A stretch of 24,437 nt of DNA, from the NCBI GenBank assembly GCA_031288885.1, contig JAITQP010000170.1, positions 1-24,437 on the forward strand. The letters are read 5' to 3'. The position numbers and the translations under genes were made by a program. Below are positions 1 to 8,157 of the stretch, piece after piece. Positions within the stretch are counted from its first letter, which is position 1, and the number at the start of each line of letters is the position of its first letter. Under the pieces are notes generated by a model, which saw only the letters and a list, made by a program, of their open reading frames with translations, had not been told where the DNA came from and searched no databases. This stretch comes from Prevotellaceae bacterium (GTDB lineage: Bacteria; Bacteroidota; Bacteroidia; Bacteroidales; UBA932).

Positions 1-1
1 A

Positions 2-32
2 CAAAAGTAGCATTTTTACAGGATAAATACAA
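2..32 (-). promoter_or_regulatory. Bacteroidota-type promoter firing leftward out of the window
   Basis: On the minus strand there is a perfect -7 element TACTTTTG (positions 9 to 2) and a TTG (32 to 30) separated by 20 bp, the spacing known for the primary sigma factor of Bacteroidota. It would drive a gene lying to the left of the window. Positions 1-65 hold no gene. Confidence 0.5.
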
Positions 33-65
33 GTAGTTCGCCATGTAATGTCCAATAGAGTATTC

Positions 66-1250
66 TCAAAACAGCTCTTTCGGATTAATCTTCAAAAACT
101 CACCATAAGGAATTCCGCCCATGCCAACCAGTAGCATTTTATCGGGATGAAATTTCTCGCTAAAAATTCCCATCCCTGCGTTACCTGCGCTGGCGCCGCT
201 TTTTACTTCCAACCCTATCACCTTACCTCCCTTTTCGAGTATAAAGTCTACCTCATTGTTGCCCTCTCGCCAGTAGTGGAGGTTATACCTTTCGGAAATC
301 GAATGGTTGAGTAAATGGGCGCCCACAGAAGACTCGGCTAAACGCCCCCACAGCTTTGGGTTCACCGTGGCAGCCGAGTAGGTTTCGTTGCCTTGCGACG
401 TTATCAGCGCATTGTTATATACCTGAAACTTTGGGCTGGACGACCGCTGCCGGATTACGCTGCAGGCGTATTTTTCCAATCCACCTAACAGGCCACCGTC
501 GGACAGCAGCTGAAGGTAGCTTGCCAAGGTAGTTGTGTTACCTGCATCCTGTAGCTGACCGATAACTTTGGTATACGACAAAATCTGCCCCGAATACAGG
601 CAGCCAAGCTCAAACAACCGCTTCAGCAATGCGGGTTTGTCTACGCGGGTTAGCATCAGGATATCTTTGGAGATGCTGGTTTCTATGAGTGAATCTTTTA
701 TGTAGCTTTTCCAGCGCTCTTCATCGTTAGCTAATGACGCAGAACCCGGGTATCCTCCGAAGTAAACATACTGCTCAGCTGTCCAACCAAATGCAGCTTC
801 CATTTCGGCAAACGACCAGTGCCCAAGGTAAAACGTCTCGAAACGTCCGGCCAGCGATTCTGTTAAACCTTTCTGAACAAGGAGGCGGGAGGAACCCAGC
901 AAGACCACCTTGATATTTACCTGCTCACGGGCGTCCTTGTCCCACTGCTGCTTGACAACTTCGCTCCAGCCATCTATCTTTTGTATTTCATCAATCACGA
1001 GAAGATATTCCGGCGCACCGGAAGCTTTCATTTTCAGCCTGACCGCCTCCCAAGCTTGCATCAGCCATGCCGAGTTAGCTGCCGAGATGGCATCTGCTGA
1101 CTCGTATACGTGCGGGATGGACAGCTGAGGCAACAGCTGGTTCACCATGGTGGTTTTACCCACTTGGCGAGGCCCAAGTATCACCTGAATAAACTTTCGA
1201 GGCTCCTCTACTCTTAGCTTAACCTGCTTTAAATAAGTGCGTTCGTACAT
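66..1250 (-). CDS. AAA ATPase with C-terminal DUF4143 domain
   Basis: A 394-residue protein of the AAA_14/DUF4143 family, common in Bacteroidota and of unproven function. The N-terminal ATPase shows a Walker A motif GPRQVGKTT (residues 26-34), a Walker B LLVIDE (83-88) and a sensor-like LLGSS. The C-terminal half is DUF4143 and ends with a nuclease-like EVDF...LEVKSG pattern near residues 330-355, resembling the D...ExK core of restriction-endonuclease folds. Length is normal for the family, so it appears intact. It is a single-gene unit with its own promoter at 1279-1310, divergent from ftsX. Members are often scattered as mobile-like accessory genes; a broken relative lies at 23722-23874. 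The family assignment is firm; the role (DNA binding, repair or toxin-antitoxin-like activity) is unknown. Confidence 0.9.
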   Translation of the reverse strand: MYERTYLKQVKLRVEEPRKFIQVILGPRQVGKTTMVNQLLPQLSIPHVYESADAISAANSAWLMQAWEAVRLKMKASGAPEYLLVIDEIQKIDGWSEVVKQQWDKDAREQVNIKVVLLGSSRLLVQKGLTESLAGRFETFYLGHWSFAEMEAAFGWTAEQYVYFGGYPGSASLANDEERWKSYIKDSLIETSISKDILMLTRVDKPALLKRLFELGCLYSGQILSYTKVIGQLQDAGNTTTLASYLQLLSDGGLLGGLEKYACSVIRQRSSSPKFQVYNNALITSQGNETYSAATVNPKLWGRLAESSVGAHLLNHSISERYNLHYWREGNNEVDFILEKGGKVIGLEVKSGASAGNAGMGIFSEKFHPDKMLLVGMGGIPYGEFLKINPKELF

Positions 1251-1278
1251 CTTTCATAATTTTACTCAGTATTGTGAG

Positions 1279-1310
1279 CAAATTTACTCAAAATATTTGA
1301 ATAGCCAAAA
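1279..1310 (-). promoter_or_regulatory. Promoter of the DUF4143 ATPase gene, with direct repeats
   Basis: The minus strand has a perfect -7 TAAATTTG (1286 to 1279) and a -33 TTTTG (1310 to 1306) spaced by 19 bp, ending about 30 bp before the start codon. The octamer TTTACTCA occurs twice on the plus strand (1261-1268 and 1283-1290), and TGAG/CTCA half sites flank the -7 element. That arrangement could be an operator; this part is inference. Confidence 0.6.
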
Positions 1311-1363
1311 CAGGCTGAATATTTTTCCGCGAAGCGCTCTCAACACGCCGGAAATTTTTCCGC

Positions 1364-1394
1364 TTGCTTTTCTTGTAAAAAACAGCTACTTTTA
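1364..1394 (+). promoter_or_regulatory. Promoter of ftsX operon
   Basis: TTG at 1364-1366, a 20-bp spacer, and TACTTTTA at 1387-1394 (one mismatch to TAnnTTTG), about 55 bp upstream of the ftsX start codon. The spacing fits the Bacteroidota consensus. Confidence 0.5.
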
Positions 1395-1448
1395 CGGCGA
1401 AATTTTTTCAGGTACAGTAACAAAAGTAGAAAAACAAGTTTTTTTGCC

Positions 1449-2333
1449 ATGCCAATAGCGTCCAATAACCCCTATACCGTGCGCCGGCTGCGCAGCTCGT
1501 ATGCGTCCACCGTGGTGAGCATGTCGCTGGTGCTGCTGCTGCTGGGCATCGTGGGGGTGCTGCTGATTAACGCCAACCGGCTGTCGCGCTACGTTCGGGA
1601 GAACATAGGCTTTTCGGTAGTGCTGCAAGACAACGCCACCGAGGCCGATATTGCGTGGGTGCGCAAGCAGCTCGACGTGTCGCCCTACGTGCGCGAAACG
1701 AAGTTCATCTCCAAGGAGGACGCCGAGCGCGAGCTGCGCGAAATGCTGGGGGAGGATTTTGTTGCCTTTTTGGGCTACAACCCGCTGCCCGTGTCCATTG
1801 AGGCGAAGCTGCGCTACCGCTACGCCAACAACGATAGCCTGCAGGTTATCGAAAAAAAATTTCAGGAGTTTAAGCAGGTGAAGGAGGTGTCCTACCAAAA
1901 ATCGCTCATCGGGCTGGTGAACGACAACATCAACCGGATAAGCGCCATGCTGCTGCTTTTCAGCGGGCTGCTATTCTTTGTTTCGTTTGCGCAAATCAAC
2001 AATACCATACGGCTTTCCATCTATTCGCGCCGCTTCCTGATAAACACCATGAGGCTGGTGGGCGCTACGCGGGCGTTTATTGTCCGCCCGTTTATGCTCA
2101 AGAGCGCGCTGCACGGGGTTATTTCGGCAATGGTGGCCATGCTGCTGCTGTTCGTTTTGTTTTACTTTGTGCGCAACGAGGTGGGGCGCGAAATGGTGCA
2201 GATGGTCACGGTGGAGGTCACGGGGATTTTGTTTCTTTGCCTCCTCGCCGTTGGGGTGATGGTGGGCGTTATCTCTACCTACTTTGCCGTAAACCGGTTT
2301 CTGGATATGAAAACGGACGACCTGTACTATTAA
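1449..2333 (+). CDS. ftsX: Cell division protein FtsX (ABC transporter-type permease)
   Basis: A 294-residue membrane protein. In the FtsEX complex it couples the FtsE ATPase in the cytoplasm to activation of peptidoglycan hydrolases at the division septum. Visible: a first membrane helix at about residues 22-44 (VVSMSLVLLLLGIVGVLLI), an extracytoplasmic region of about 120 residues with the FtsX pattern of an RENIGFSVVL strand followed by an ISKEDAERELREMLGEDF segment, then three more hydrophobic segments in the C-terminal permease domain, including the RLVGATRAFIVRPFM loop. Length is usual for the family. It is first in a rightward operon with the DUF3098 gene (42-nt gap) and uppP (48-nt gap), an order common in Bacteroidota. 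ftsE is not adjacent, which is normal in this phylum. Confidence 0.93.
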   Translation: MPIASNNPYTVRRLRSSYASTVVSMSLVLLLLGIVGVLLINANRLSRYVRENIGFSVVLQDNATEADIAWVRKQLDVSPYVRETKFISKEDAERELREMLGEDFVAFLGYNPLPVSIEAKLRYRYANNDSLQVIEKKFQEFKQVKEVSYQKSLIGLVNDNINRISAMLLLFSGLLFFVSFAQINNTIRLSIYSRRFLINTMRLVGATRAFIVRPFMLKSALHGVISAMVAMLLLFVLFYFVRNEVGREMVQMVTVEVTGILFLCLLAVGVMVGVISTYFAVNRFLDMKTDDLYY

Positions 2334-2375
2334 GTTAAGAAAAATAACAACAGCAATTCATATAAATTTGTAATC

Positions 2376-2675
2376 ATGTCAAAACAACCATCCAAAGCAG
2401 CGGCGGCAAAAGCGTCGTCGGTAGCCGCAAAATCCGACAAATCCGGCATGGGCCTTGCCCTTAGGCTGCAAAACTATAAGCTGATGCTGATAGGCTTTGC
2501 CATCATCGTGGTGGGCTTTGCGCTCATGAGCGGCGGCAAATCGCCCGACCCGAGCGTGTTTAACGCCGACGAGCTTTACAGCTTCCGCCGCATTACGCTT
2601 GCGCCCATCGTTGTTATCTTTGGCTTTGCCTTTGAGATTTACGCCATCATGAAGCGACCGAAAGCGAAGAGCTAA
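2376..2675 (+). CDS. DUF3098 small membrane protein
   Basis: A 99-residue protein. The N-terminal 25 residues are Ala/Lys/Ser-rich and cytoplasm-like. Two hydrophobic helices follow (about residues 33-51 and 72-90), joined by a short loop containing a PDPSVFNADELYSFRR stretch, and the tail is basic (MKRPKAKS). This matches DUF3098, a Bacteroidota family found almost always between ftsX and uppP, as here. No biochemical function is known; the context suggests a role in division or cell-envelope synthesis, which is inference. Confidence 0.85.
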   Translation: MSKQPSKAAAAKASSVAAKSDKSGMGLALRLQNYKLMLIGFAIIVVGFALMSGGKSPDPSVFNADELYSFRRITLAPIVVIFGFAFEIYAIMKRPKAKS

Positions 2676-2723
2676 AAGCGGATAACGCAAAACCTGAAGC
2701 TTAAAATCTGAAACCTCATCCCC

Positions 2724-3518
2724 ATGAGCATTTTACAAGCCATTATCATAGCTATTGTAGAAGGGCTGACGGAGTTTTTACCCGTTTCGTCCACCGGCCA
2801 CATGATTCTTACGCAGCACCTGCTGGGCGTTGAGAGCACCCCGCTCGTTAAGGCGTTTACGGTCAACATTCAGCTGGGCGCTATTCTGTCGGTGGTCATT
2901 TTGTACTGGAGACGTTTTTTTCAGTCCCTCAACTTTTACGTTACGCTTTTCATCGCGTTTCTTCCCGCCGCCGTCATCGGCTTTCTCCTTGGCGACTATA
3001 TTGATATGCTGCTGGAGAGCGTTCTGGTGGTGGCCATTATGCTGGTGCTGGGGGGAGTTGTAATGCTGTTTGTTGACCGCTGGTTTGGCAGCTGGGACGA
3101 CAGCCGGCGCGTTGACAACCGCCGCGCGCTCAAGATAGGGCTGGCGCAGTGCGTGGCAATGATACCCGGCGTGTCGCGCTCGGCGGCGAGCATCGTAGGC
3201 GGCATGGCCACGGGCTTAAACCGGAAAACGGCTGCCGAGTTCTCCTTTTTTCTCGCCGTGCCCACCATGCTTGCCGCATCGGCCTACAAGCTGCTCAAGG
3301 ACTACAAGGTGCTCTTTGCCGAAGAAAGCGTTAAGGAAAACCTTGTGCTGCTGGGCGTGGGCAACGTGGTGGCGTTTGCGGTAGGCATGCTGGCCATCCG
3401 GTTTTTCATAGGCTTCCTTACGCGCTACGGCTTTCGGGCGTTTGGGTGGTATCGCATTGCGGCGGGCGGCGCTATTTTGCTGCTGCTGGCCTGCGGAAAA
3501 AACCTGACCATTCTGTAG
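2724..3518 (+). CDS. uppP: Undecaprenyl-diphosphatase (UppP/BacA family)
   Basis: A 264-residue integral membrane enzyme that dephosphorylates undecaprenyl diphosphate to the lipid carrier used for peptidoglycan and other envelope polymers; overexpression in other bacteria gives bacitracin resistance. Both signature regions are present: EGLTEFLPVSSTGH at residues 13-26, supplying the Glu, Ser and His of the active site, and PGVSRSAAS further on with its Arg. The protein is otherwise a series of hydrophobic helices. The second motif reads SRSAAS rather than the SRSG of proteobacterial enzymes, which is usual in this phylum as far as I know. It ends the ftsX operon; the next gene is convergent, 29 bp away, with no clear terminator between them. 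Confidence 0.95.
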   Translation: MSILQAIIIAIVEGLTEFLPVSSTGHMILTQHLLGVESTPLVKAFTVNIQLGAILSVVILYWRRFFQSLNFYVTLFIAFLPAAVIGFLLGDYIDMLLESVLVVAIMLVLGGVVMLFVDRWFGSWDDSRRVDNRRALKIGLAQCVAMIPGVSRSAASIVGGMATGLNRKTAAEFSFFLAVPTMLAASAYKLLKDYKVLFAEESVKENLVLLGVGNVVAFAVGMLAIRFFIGFLTRYGFRAFGWYRIAAGGAILLLLACGKNLTIL

Positions 3519-3547
3519 CCGCCGTCAGCCTGCGCAAAGTCGCCGCG

Positions 3548-3895
3548 CTATCCTCCCGCCTTTTTTGCCCTGTATCCGGCCTTTTCCAGCAAGCTTAACA
3601 CCCTGTCGCGCTGGTCGCCCTGCACGAGGATTTCTCCATCCTTCACGGCGCCGCCTACGCCGCAGCTCGCCTTAAGCATTTTGCCCAGCTGCTCCAAATC
3701 GTCCTGCCTGCCAACAAACCCCGTCACCAGCGTCACCTGCTTTCCGCCGCGCTGCCTGCGGTCGAGCTGCACGCGCAGGTTTTGCTGCGGTGGCGGCAGG
3801 GTGGCAACCGCGTCGCCCTGCGGCGGCTCGTAGCGGAAGCTGGGGTTGGTGGAGTACACCACGCCTAAGCGGTTTTTCCAGTCGTTTGGGGTCAT
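3548..3895 (-). CDS. SUI1/eIF1-like translation factor (YciH family)
   Basis: A 115-residue protein. Residues about 40-110 form a SUI1 domain: LRVQLDRRQRGGKQVTLVTGF, then a LGKMLKASCGVGGAVKDGEILVQGD core, the diagnostic K...CG.GG..K.G.I.IQGD pattern. The N-terminal 35 residues are Pro-rich and probably flexible. The bacterial relative YciH influences initiation fidelity in E. coli, but this gene's role in Bacteroidota is not established. It lies 30 bp downstream of asd on the same strand and could be cotranscribed with it. Confidence 0.88.
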   Translation of the reverse strand: MTPNDWKNRLGVVYSTNPSFRYEPPQGDAVATLPPPQQNLRVQLDRRQRGGKQVTLVTGFVGRQDDLEQLGKMLKASCGVGGAVKDGEILVQGDQRDRVLSLLEKAGYRAKKAGG

Positions 3896-3925
3896 GGCCA
3901 GTTGAAGTTGTTAAGCGCTGAACAA

Positions 3926-4933
3926 TCAGAGGAGGGAATTTTTAATCAGGTACTCCGCAATCTGTACGGCGTTGAGCGCAGCGCCCTTGCGGATTTGGTC
4001 GCCCACGAGCCAAAAGGTGATACCGTTGGGGTTAGCCAAATCCTTGCGGATGCGCCCCACGTAAACGTCGTCTTTGTTGGCCACAAACAGCGGCATGGGG
4101 TACGTGCTGCTTGCCGGATTGTCGGCGAGCGTTACGCCCGAGGCGGCGCTTATCGCGCTGCGCACGTCCTCCACCGCGAGCGGCTTGTCCGTTTCCACCC
4201 ACACCGCCTCGCTGTGCGCGCGGATGACGGGTACGCGCACGCAGGTGGCGCTCACCGCCACGTTGCTGTGCATGATTTTGCGCGTTTCGTTGTGCATTTT
4301 CAGCTCCTCTTTGGTGTAGTCGCTATCGCCAAACACGTCTATTTGCGGGATGAGGTTGAACGCCAGCTGGTACTTGAACTTTTCAACGGTAGGCTTTTCG
4401 CCGCTCAGCGCCTGCCGCAGCTGCGCGTCGAGCTCGTCCATGGCGGCTGCGCCTGCGCCGCTCGCGCTCTGGTACGTCGCCACGTGCACGCGGCGGATGT
4501 GCGACAGGTTTTCGATGGCCTTGAGCGCCACCACCATGATGATGGTAGAGCAGTTGGGGTTGGCAATGATGCGGCGCGGGCGGTTTTTGCTGTCCTCCGC
4601 GTTGACCTCCGGCACCACCAGCGGCACGTCGCTATCCATGCGAAACGCGCTGGAGTTGTCTATCATCACGGCGCCATGCTTGGTGATGGTTTCGGCAAAC
4701 TCTTTGGAAGTTCCGCCGCCGGCCGAGGTAAAGGCTATGTCCACCCCTTTAAAATCGTCGTTGTGCCGAAGCTCCTTTACGGCAACCTCCTGCCCCCTGA
4801 ATGTGTAGGTACGCCCCGCGCTGCGGCTTGAGCCAAAGAGCACAAACTCGTTTAACGGGAAATTGCGCTCGTCCAGCAGCCTCAAAAACTCCTGCCCCAC
4901 CGCGCCGCTGGTACCAACAATTGCTACTTTCAT
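3926..4933 (-). CDS. asd: Aspartate-semialdehyde dehydrogenase
   Basis: A 335-residue cytoplasmic enzyme that reduces aspartyl phosphate to aspartate semialdehyde with NADPH, the branch step to lysine/diaminopimelate, threonine and methionine. The N-terminal nucleotide-binding loop is GTSGAVGQ (residues 7-14, where most homologues have GATG). The catalytic Cys is C128 in NPNCST, the SASGAG loop is at 157-162, and the catalytic His is H240 in VIRAHSEAV. Length is typical and no defects are visible. A perfect -7 box on the minus strand lies 36 bp upstream of the start codon. The SUI1-like gene follows on the same strand. Confidence 0.96.
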   Translation of the reverse strand: MKVAIVGTSGAVGQEFLRLLDERNFPLNEFVLFGSSRSAGRTYTFRGQEVAVKELRHNDDFKGVDIAFTSAGGGTSKEFAETITKHGAVMIDNSSAFRMDSDVPLVVPEVNAEDSKNRPRRIIANPNCSTIIMVVALKAIENLSHIRRVHVATYQSASGAGAAAMDELDAQLRQALSGEKPTVEKFKYQLAFNLIPQIDVFGDSDYTKEELKMHNETRKIMHSNVAVSATCVRVPVIRAHSEAVWVETDKPLAVEDVRSAISAASGVTLADNPASSTYPMPLFVANKDDVYVGRIRKDLANPNGITFWLVGDQIRKGAALNAVQIAEYLIKNSLL

Positions 4934-4968
4934 ATCTATTTTTTGAATTTTACATTAAAGAATTTCGG

Positions 4969-4976
4969 CAAAAGTA
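4969..4976 (-). promoter_or_regulatory. -7 promoter element of asd
   Basis: The minus strand reads TACTTTTG, a perfect match to TAnnTTTG, about 36 bp upstream of the asd start. No convincing TTG lies at the usual distance, so only the -7 element is claimed. Confidence 0.45.
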
Positions 4977-5050
4977 GCAATTTTTGTCGTGCAATCGCGT
5001 GTCCCAAAGAAAAATTTACGTAAAACGTGAGCCGATTATTTTTTTATGAT

Positions 5051-5058
5051 TACCTTTG
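5051..5058 (+). promoter_or_regulatory. -7 promoter element of the Rpn-like nuclease gene
   Basis: TACCTTTG matches TAnnTTTG exactly and lies 109 bp before the preferred start codon at 5167. The -33 region is not recognisable. It is divergent from the asd promoter, with about 75 bp between the two -7 elements. Confidence 0.45.
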
Positions 5059-5166
5059 TGAGCCAAAAAAACACATTTCCCCCGTCAGGCGCAGGCATCT
5101 GCATTTTGAGGTAAGCCGACCATTATGTATATTTGTAAACATAATTCCTTAAAAACAACTATCGCC

Positions 5167-6060
5167 ATGAATACAGCAACCACTCCCCCCAAATCGCGCG
5201 TACTCATATCCTTTGACTACGCGCTGAAGCGTCTTCTGCGCAACAAGGCCAACTACGCAGTGCTGGAGGGCTTTTTGAGCGAGCTGCTCATGCGCGACGT
5301 TAAGGTAAAAAGCATAGGGGAAAGCGAGGGGAACAAGCAACATCTGGAGGACAAGTACAATCGGGTGGACATTATGGTGGAGGAGGCCTCCGGCGAAGTT
5401 ATGATCATAGAGCTGCAGTTTGTGCGGGAGGTTGACTACTTCCACCGGATGCTTTACGGAACGAGCAAAGTCGTCACGGAGCGCATGCACACGGGGAACA
5501 AGTACATGAGCATTCCGAAAGTTTACTCCATCAACATAGTTTACTTCGACCTTGGGCAGGGGAAAGATTACGTTTACCACGGAAAGACGCACTTTGTAGG
5601 GTTGCACCGTCAGGATCAGCTGCAGCTGTCCGCCACCCAGCGTCGCACGTTCGACAGGGAAGAGGCAGGGGACATTTACCCTGAGTACTACATTCTAAAA
5701 ATAAACGCGTTCAATGACGTTGCGGAGGATACGCTCGACGAGTGGATTTATTTTTTGAAGAACAACGCCATCAAGGATGAATTTAAGGCGAAGGGTTTGG
5801 ACAAGGCCCGTGAGACGCTGGCGCGCGAGAATCTGACAGTTGAAGAGCAGCGAGAGTATGACTACCTTCAGCGGGTACGCAGCGAAAACCAGAGCGCGTT
5901 TGCCTCGGCAAAAGATGAGGGAATTATGGAGGGCGAGTTGAATGCTCGCAAAAAGTTTGAACCGATTATCGTCGAACAGGAACAGGCGCTTGCCCGCGAG
6001 CGCGCCGAAAAGGAAGCCTTATTAGCCAAACTTGCAGCGTTAGAGAGCAAGGGAGGTTGA
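5167..6060 (+). CDS. Rpn-family PD-(D/E)XK nuclease / transposase-like protein
   Basis: About 297 residues from the ATG at 5167; an in-frame ATG at 5125 would add 14 residues that do not look conserved (MYICKHNSLKTTIA). The N-terminal part, SFDYALKRLLRNKANYAVLEGFLSEL, is the typical opening of the Rpn/PDDEXK_2 family. The nuclease core is visible as RVDIMVEE followed by EVMIIELQF, supplying the D...ExQ residues. The last 45 residues are a charged heptad-like coiled coil (EQEQALARERAEKEALLAKL). Rpn proteins promote RecA-independent recombination in E. coli and are spread as accessory genes, many copies per genome in Bacteroidota. It is a lone gene between asd and lpxB, facing lpxB tail to tail. 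Activity on DNA is inferred from family only. Confidence 0.85.
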   Translation: MNTATTPPKSRVLISFDYALKRLLRNKANYAVLEGFLSELLMRDVKVKSIGESEGNKQHLEDKYNRVDIMVEEASGEVMIIELQFVREVDYFHRMLYGTSKVVTERMHTGNKYMSIPKVYSINIVYFDLGQGKDYVYHGKTHFVGLHRQDQLQLSATQRRTFDREEAGDIYPEYYILKINAFNDVAEDTLDEWIYFLKNNAIKDEFKAKGLDKARETLARENLTVEEQREYDYLQRVRSENQSAFASAKDEGIMEGELNARKKFEPIIVEQEQALARERAEKEALLAKLAALESKGG

Positions 6061-6130
6061 TATATAACATTTCCAGAAAAATTTGCAAAACGTATTTCAG
6101 GGCAGGTTGAAGCGCGTGTAGGGCTGATGG

Positions 6131-7288
6131 CTACTTGCTCATTGCATCCAGCACTACCGCCGCCGCCTTTTCGGAGGGCATCATGTCGCCGGATGGTTTG
6201 AGCTGCGAAAAGTACTGCTGCGCCTGCGCAACCTGTTCTTGCGCGCGGTTGGGGTGCAGCATCAGCTCCAGCGATTTTTGGTAAATTAGGTCTTCGCGGC
6301 AGCTTGCCAGCGTAAATTCGGGAATAATAATCCTATTCGCGAGAATGTTGATGAGGTTAGCGTACCTTGAGGTGACCAGCTTATCGGCAATCCAGTTGGT
6401 TATGGGGTCAAAGGTGTAGGCAATGAGGTGAGGCGTGCCGCACGCCGTGAGCTCAAGCGTCACCGTACCCGATGCGGCTATGGCGAAGTTGCTTGCGCGA
6501 AAAGCGTTGTAGCGTTCCATCTGCCCCACAATCACGCGGTGCGGCGTTTGCATATTGGCAAAGGCGCAACGTACCGCATCCGCAATGGCTGCAACCGACG
6601 GAATGATGACGAACAAATCGGGGAATTGCTCCGACAAACGCGACGCTACCTTCTTAAAAATCGGCACAAGCGTTTTCACCTCATGGCCTCTACTTCCGGG
6701 CAGCACGCACAGCAGCCGTGCACCTTGCGGCACGCCGTGGCGATGCCTGAACTCGGCAAGGTCGTCGCGGAGGTTTGCCGTATTTTCCACCACCGGATGC
6801 CCCACAAAATCGCAGCGCAGCCCGTACTTTTCAAAGTAGGGCGGCTCGTAGGGCAGCAGGGTCATCAGCCTGTCCAGCAGCTTGGCGGCGGTGCGGGCGC
6901 GACCTTTTTTCCACGCCCACACCTGCGGTGCTACGTAGTTGATCTTTGGAATGATGATTTTTTTCCGCCGCAGCCTGCTCAGCAAAACGCTAACAAATCC
7001 CCAGCTATCCACCGTAACAATCACGTCGGGTTGCCGCCGCTCAATGTCGGCAACCACCTGACGCAGGCGCTTCAAGATGAGTGGCAACTTGGGGAGCACC
7101 TCCCCAAACCCCATTACCGAAATTTCTGCAATGTTAAACAAGCTTTCAAACCCCTGCTCCGCCATCGTTTCGCCGCCCAAGCCCGCAAAGCAAACGTCGG
7201 GACGTTGCCGCCGCAGCGACCGCATCAGGCGCGACGCCAGAATATCGCCCGAAGGCTCGCCCGTAACTATGTACACCAGCTTGGACAT
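6131..7288 (-). CDS. lpxB: Lipid-A-disaccharide synthase
   Basis: A 385-residue family-19 glycosyltransferase. It joins UDP-2,3-diacylglucosamine and lipid X to make the lipid A disaccharide at the inner face of the cytoplasmic membrane. Landmarks: VTGEPSGDILASRL near the N-terminus, FAGLGGETMAEQGF, the VDSWGF segment, YVAPQVWAWKKGRA in the middle, FVGHPVVE, LPGSRGHEVK starting the second Rossmann half, and the ASGTVTLELTACGTP donor-site motif. Length is normal. It begins 24 bp after efp on the same strand and is probably cotranscribed with it. The partner often seen in this phylum, surE, is not here. It shows the cell has a lipid A outer membrane. Confidence 0.96.
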   Translation of the reverse strand: MSKLVYIVTGEPSGDILASRLMRSLRRQRPDVCFAGLGGETMAEQGFESLFNIAEISVMGFGEVLPKLPLILKRLRQVVADIERRQPDVIVTVDSWGFVSVLLSRLRRKKIIIPKINYVAPQVWAWKKGRARTAAKLLDRLMTLLPYEPPYFEKYGLRCDFVGHPVVENTANLRDDLAEFRHRHGVPQGARLLCVLPGSRGHEVKTLVPIFKKVASRLSEQFPDLFVIIPSVAAIADAVRCAFANMQTPHRVIVGQMERYNAFRASNFAIAASGTVTLELTACGTPHLIAYTFDPITNWIADKLVTSRYANLINILANRIIIPEFTLASCREDLIYQKSLELMLHPNRAQEQVAQAQQYFSQLKPSGDMMPSEKAAAVVLDAMSK

Positions 7289-7312
7289 GGGGAAGTATTG
7301 GAAAACAACGCG

Positions 7313-7885
7313 TTACGACTTAACCCGCTCGGAGTAAGTCCGCTCGCGCGTATCCACCTTAATTTTTTCGCCTGTGTTTACAAAGGTAGGTATCATGATT
7401 TCCGCGCCCGTTTCGAGCGTTGCGCGCTTCATCACGGTTGACGAGGCGGTATCGCCGCGCACGCCCGGCTCGGCGTAGGTCACCTCCAGCTCCACAAAGG
7501 GCGGCAGCTCGCACGTCAGCACGCGGTCGCCGTCGTCGGTATGGATCATCATTTCCACGCCCTGCCCTTCCTTGAGCAGGTCGGGGTTATCCACCAGCTC
7601 GGCGGGGAGGTCTATTTGCTCAAACGTTTCGTTGTGCATGAAGTGAAAACCGCCATCGTCCTTGTACAGGAACTGGTAGGGTCGCCGCTCCACGCGGATG
7701 ACCTCCACCTTTTCGCCGGCGGTGTAGGTATTTTCCAAAATTCGCCCCGTTTCGAGGTTGCGCAGCTTGGTTTTTACAAACGCGCCGCCCTTGCCGGGCT
7801 TAACGTGCTGAAACCAAACAATGGAGCAAGGCTTACCGTTGTACTCAATGCACAAGCCATTGCGAAAATCTGCTGTTGTTGCCAT
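7313..7885 (-). CDS. efp: Translation elongation factor P
   Basis: A 190-residue factor that binds next to the ribosomal P site and relieves stalling at polyproline stretches. All three barrel domains are present. The N-terminal KOW-like domain carries the tip loop VKPGKGGAF with Lys32, the position that is modified in other bacteria (E. coli Lys34; an Arg in the rhamnosylated type). The C-terminal half has the typical TCELPPFVELEVTYAEPGVRGDTAS and FVNTGEKIKVDTRE signatures. It precedes lpxB in the same transcription unit. A weak -7-like TATCTTCG lies on the minus strand at 7919-7912, 27 bp before the start. The region upstream (7886-8041) has no gene. Confidence 0.97.
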   Translation of the reverse strand: MATTADFRNGLCIEYNGKPCSIVWFQHVKPGKGGAFVKTKLRNLETGRILENTYTAGEKVEVIRVERRPYQFLYKDDGGFHFMHNETFEQIDLPAELVDNPDLLKEGQGVEMMIHTDDGDRVLTCELPPFVELEVTYAEPGVRGDTASSTVMKRATLETGAEIMIPTFVNTGEKIKVDTRERTYSERVKS

Positions 7886-8004
7886 TACAATTTACGTATT
7901 TGTTGAGGCTGCGAAGATAGCAAAAAGTATGGGATTTTGAAGAAGAAAAGCCGGAAAAGTTCAGAAAAAACAAAAGCAAAGTTTTTTGATTGTGAAAAAT
8001 TTCA

Positions 8005-8012
8005 TACCTTTG
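8005..8012 (+). promoter_or_regulatory. Rightward promoter upstream of tracrRNA and cas9
   Basis: TACCTTTG is a perfect TAnnTTTG box. The -33 side is only a T-rich run (7982-7988), so spacing is uncertain. Transcription would start near 8019 and run rightward through the whole tracrRNA gene in antisense before reaching cas9, giving cas9 a leader of about 180 nt. No better promoter is seen between 8130 and 8200, so this is the best candidate for cas9. Confidence 0.45.
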
Positions 8013-8041
8013 GGCTTCTTTTACATGCGTCCGCTACAGGC

Positions 8042-8072
8042 AAAAAAAAAGCCCCCGTTAAAAGTCGAGGGC
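8042..8072 (-). terminator. Rho-independent terminator of tracrRNA
   Basis: On the minus strand GCCCTCG (8072-8066) pairs with CGGGGGC (8057-8051), seven pairs including one G-U, loop ACTTTTAA, followed by nine consecutive Ts (8050-8042). In the rightward direction the hairpin has no T-run, so it should not stop a cas9 leader transcript. Confidence 0.85.
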
Positions 8073-8120
8073 AAACTTAATGTTTTCACAACGGAATAAT
8101 CCTTATTGTGATTTGCTTAC
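8042..8120 (-). ncRNA. tracrRNA of the type II-C CRISPR-Cas system
   Basis: A roughly 79-nt leftward RNA divergent from cas9. Read 5' to 3' on the minus strand: it starts near 8120 with GTAAGCAAATCACAAT (8120-8105), an anti-repeat complementary to the GTTGTGATTTGCTT beginning of Bacteroidota II-C repeats. Next is a short nexus hairpin GGAUUAUUCC (8102-8093), a GUUGUGAAAAC segment, and a terminator with stem 8051-8057/8066-8072 and an 8-nt loop, followed by nine Us (8050-8042). It has its own promoter at 8125-8157. Its role is to pair with crRNA repeats for RNase III processing and Cas9 loading. The GUUGUG inside the RNA can also fold back on the anti-repeat CACAA. The same anti-repeat pairs with the lone half repeat at 12825-12838. 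Confidence 0.88.
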
Positions 8121-8124
8121 GGGA

Positions 8125-8157
8125 CAAAAGTAAGGGGAAATCTTGAAACCGCCAAAA
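8125..8157 (-). promoter_or_regulatory. tracrRNA promoter
   Basis: On the minus strand the -7 box TACTTTTG (8132-8125) is a perfect consensus, and TTTTG (8157-8153) lies 20 bp upstream of it. Start of transcription is expected at about 8120, exactly at the anti-repeat. Confidence 0.7.

Noticed and set aside
3902..4831. A 309-codon rightward frame opposite asd
   Set aside because: Mirror frame of a conserved gene with catalytic residues in place; its composition is typical of antisense artefacts.
6428..7441. A 337-codon rightward frame opposite lpxB
   Set aside because: His/Arg/Ala-rich mirror of lpxB, which has full family motifs; no promoter or domain supports it.
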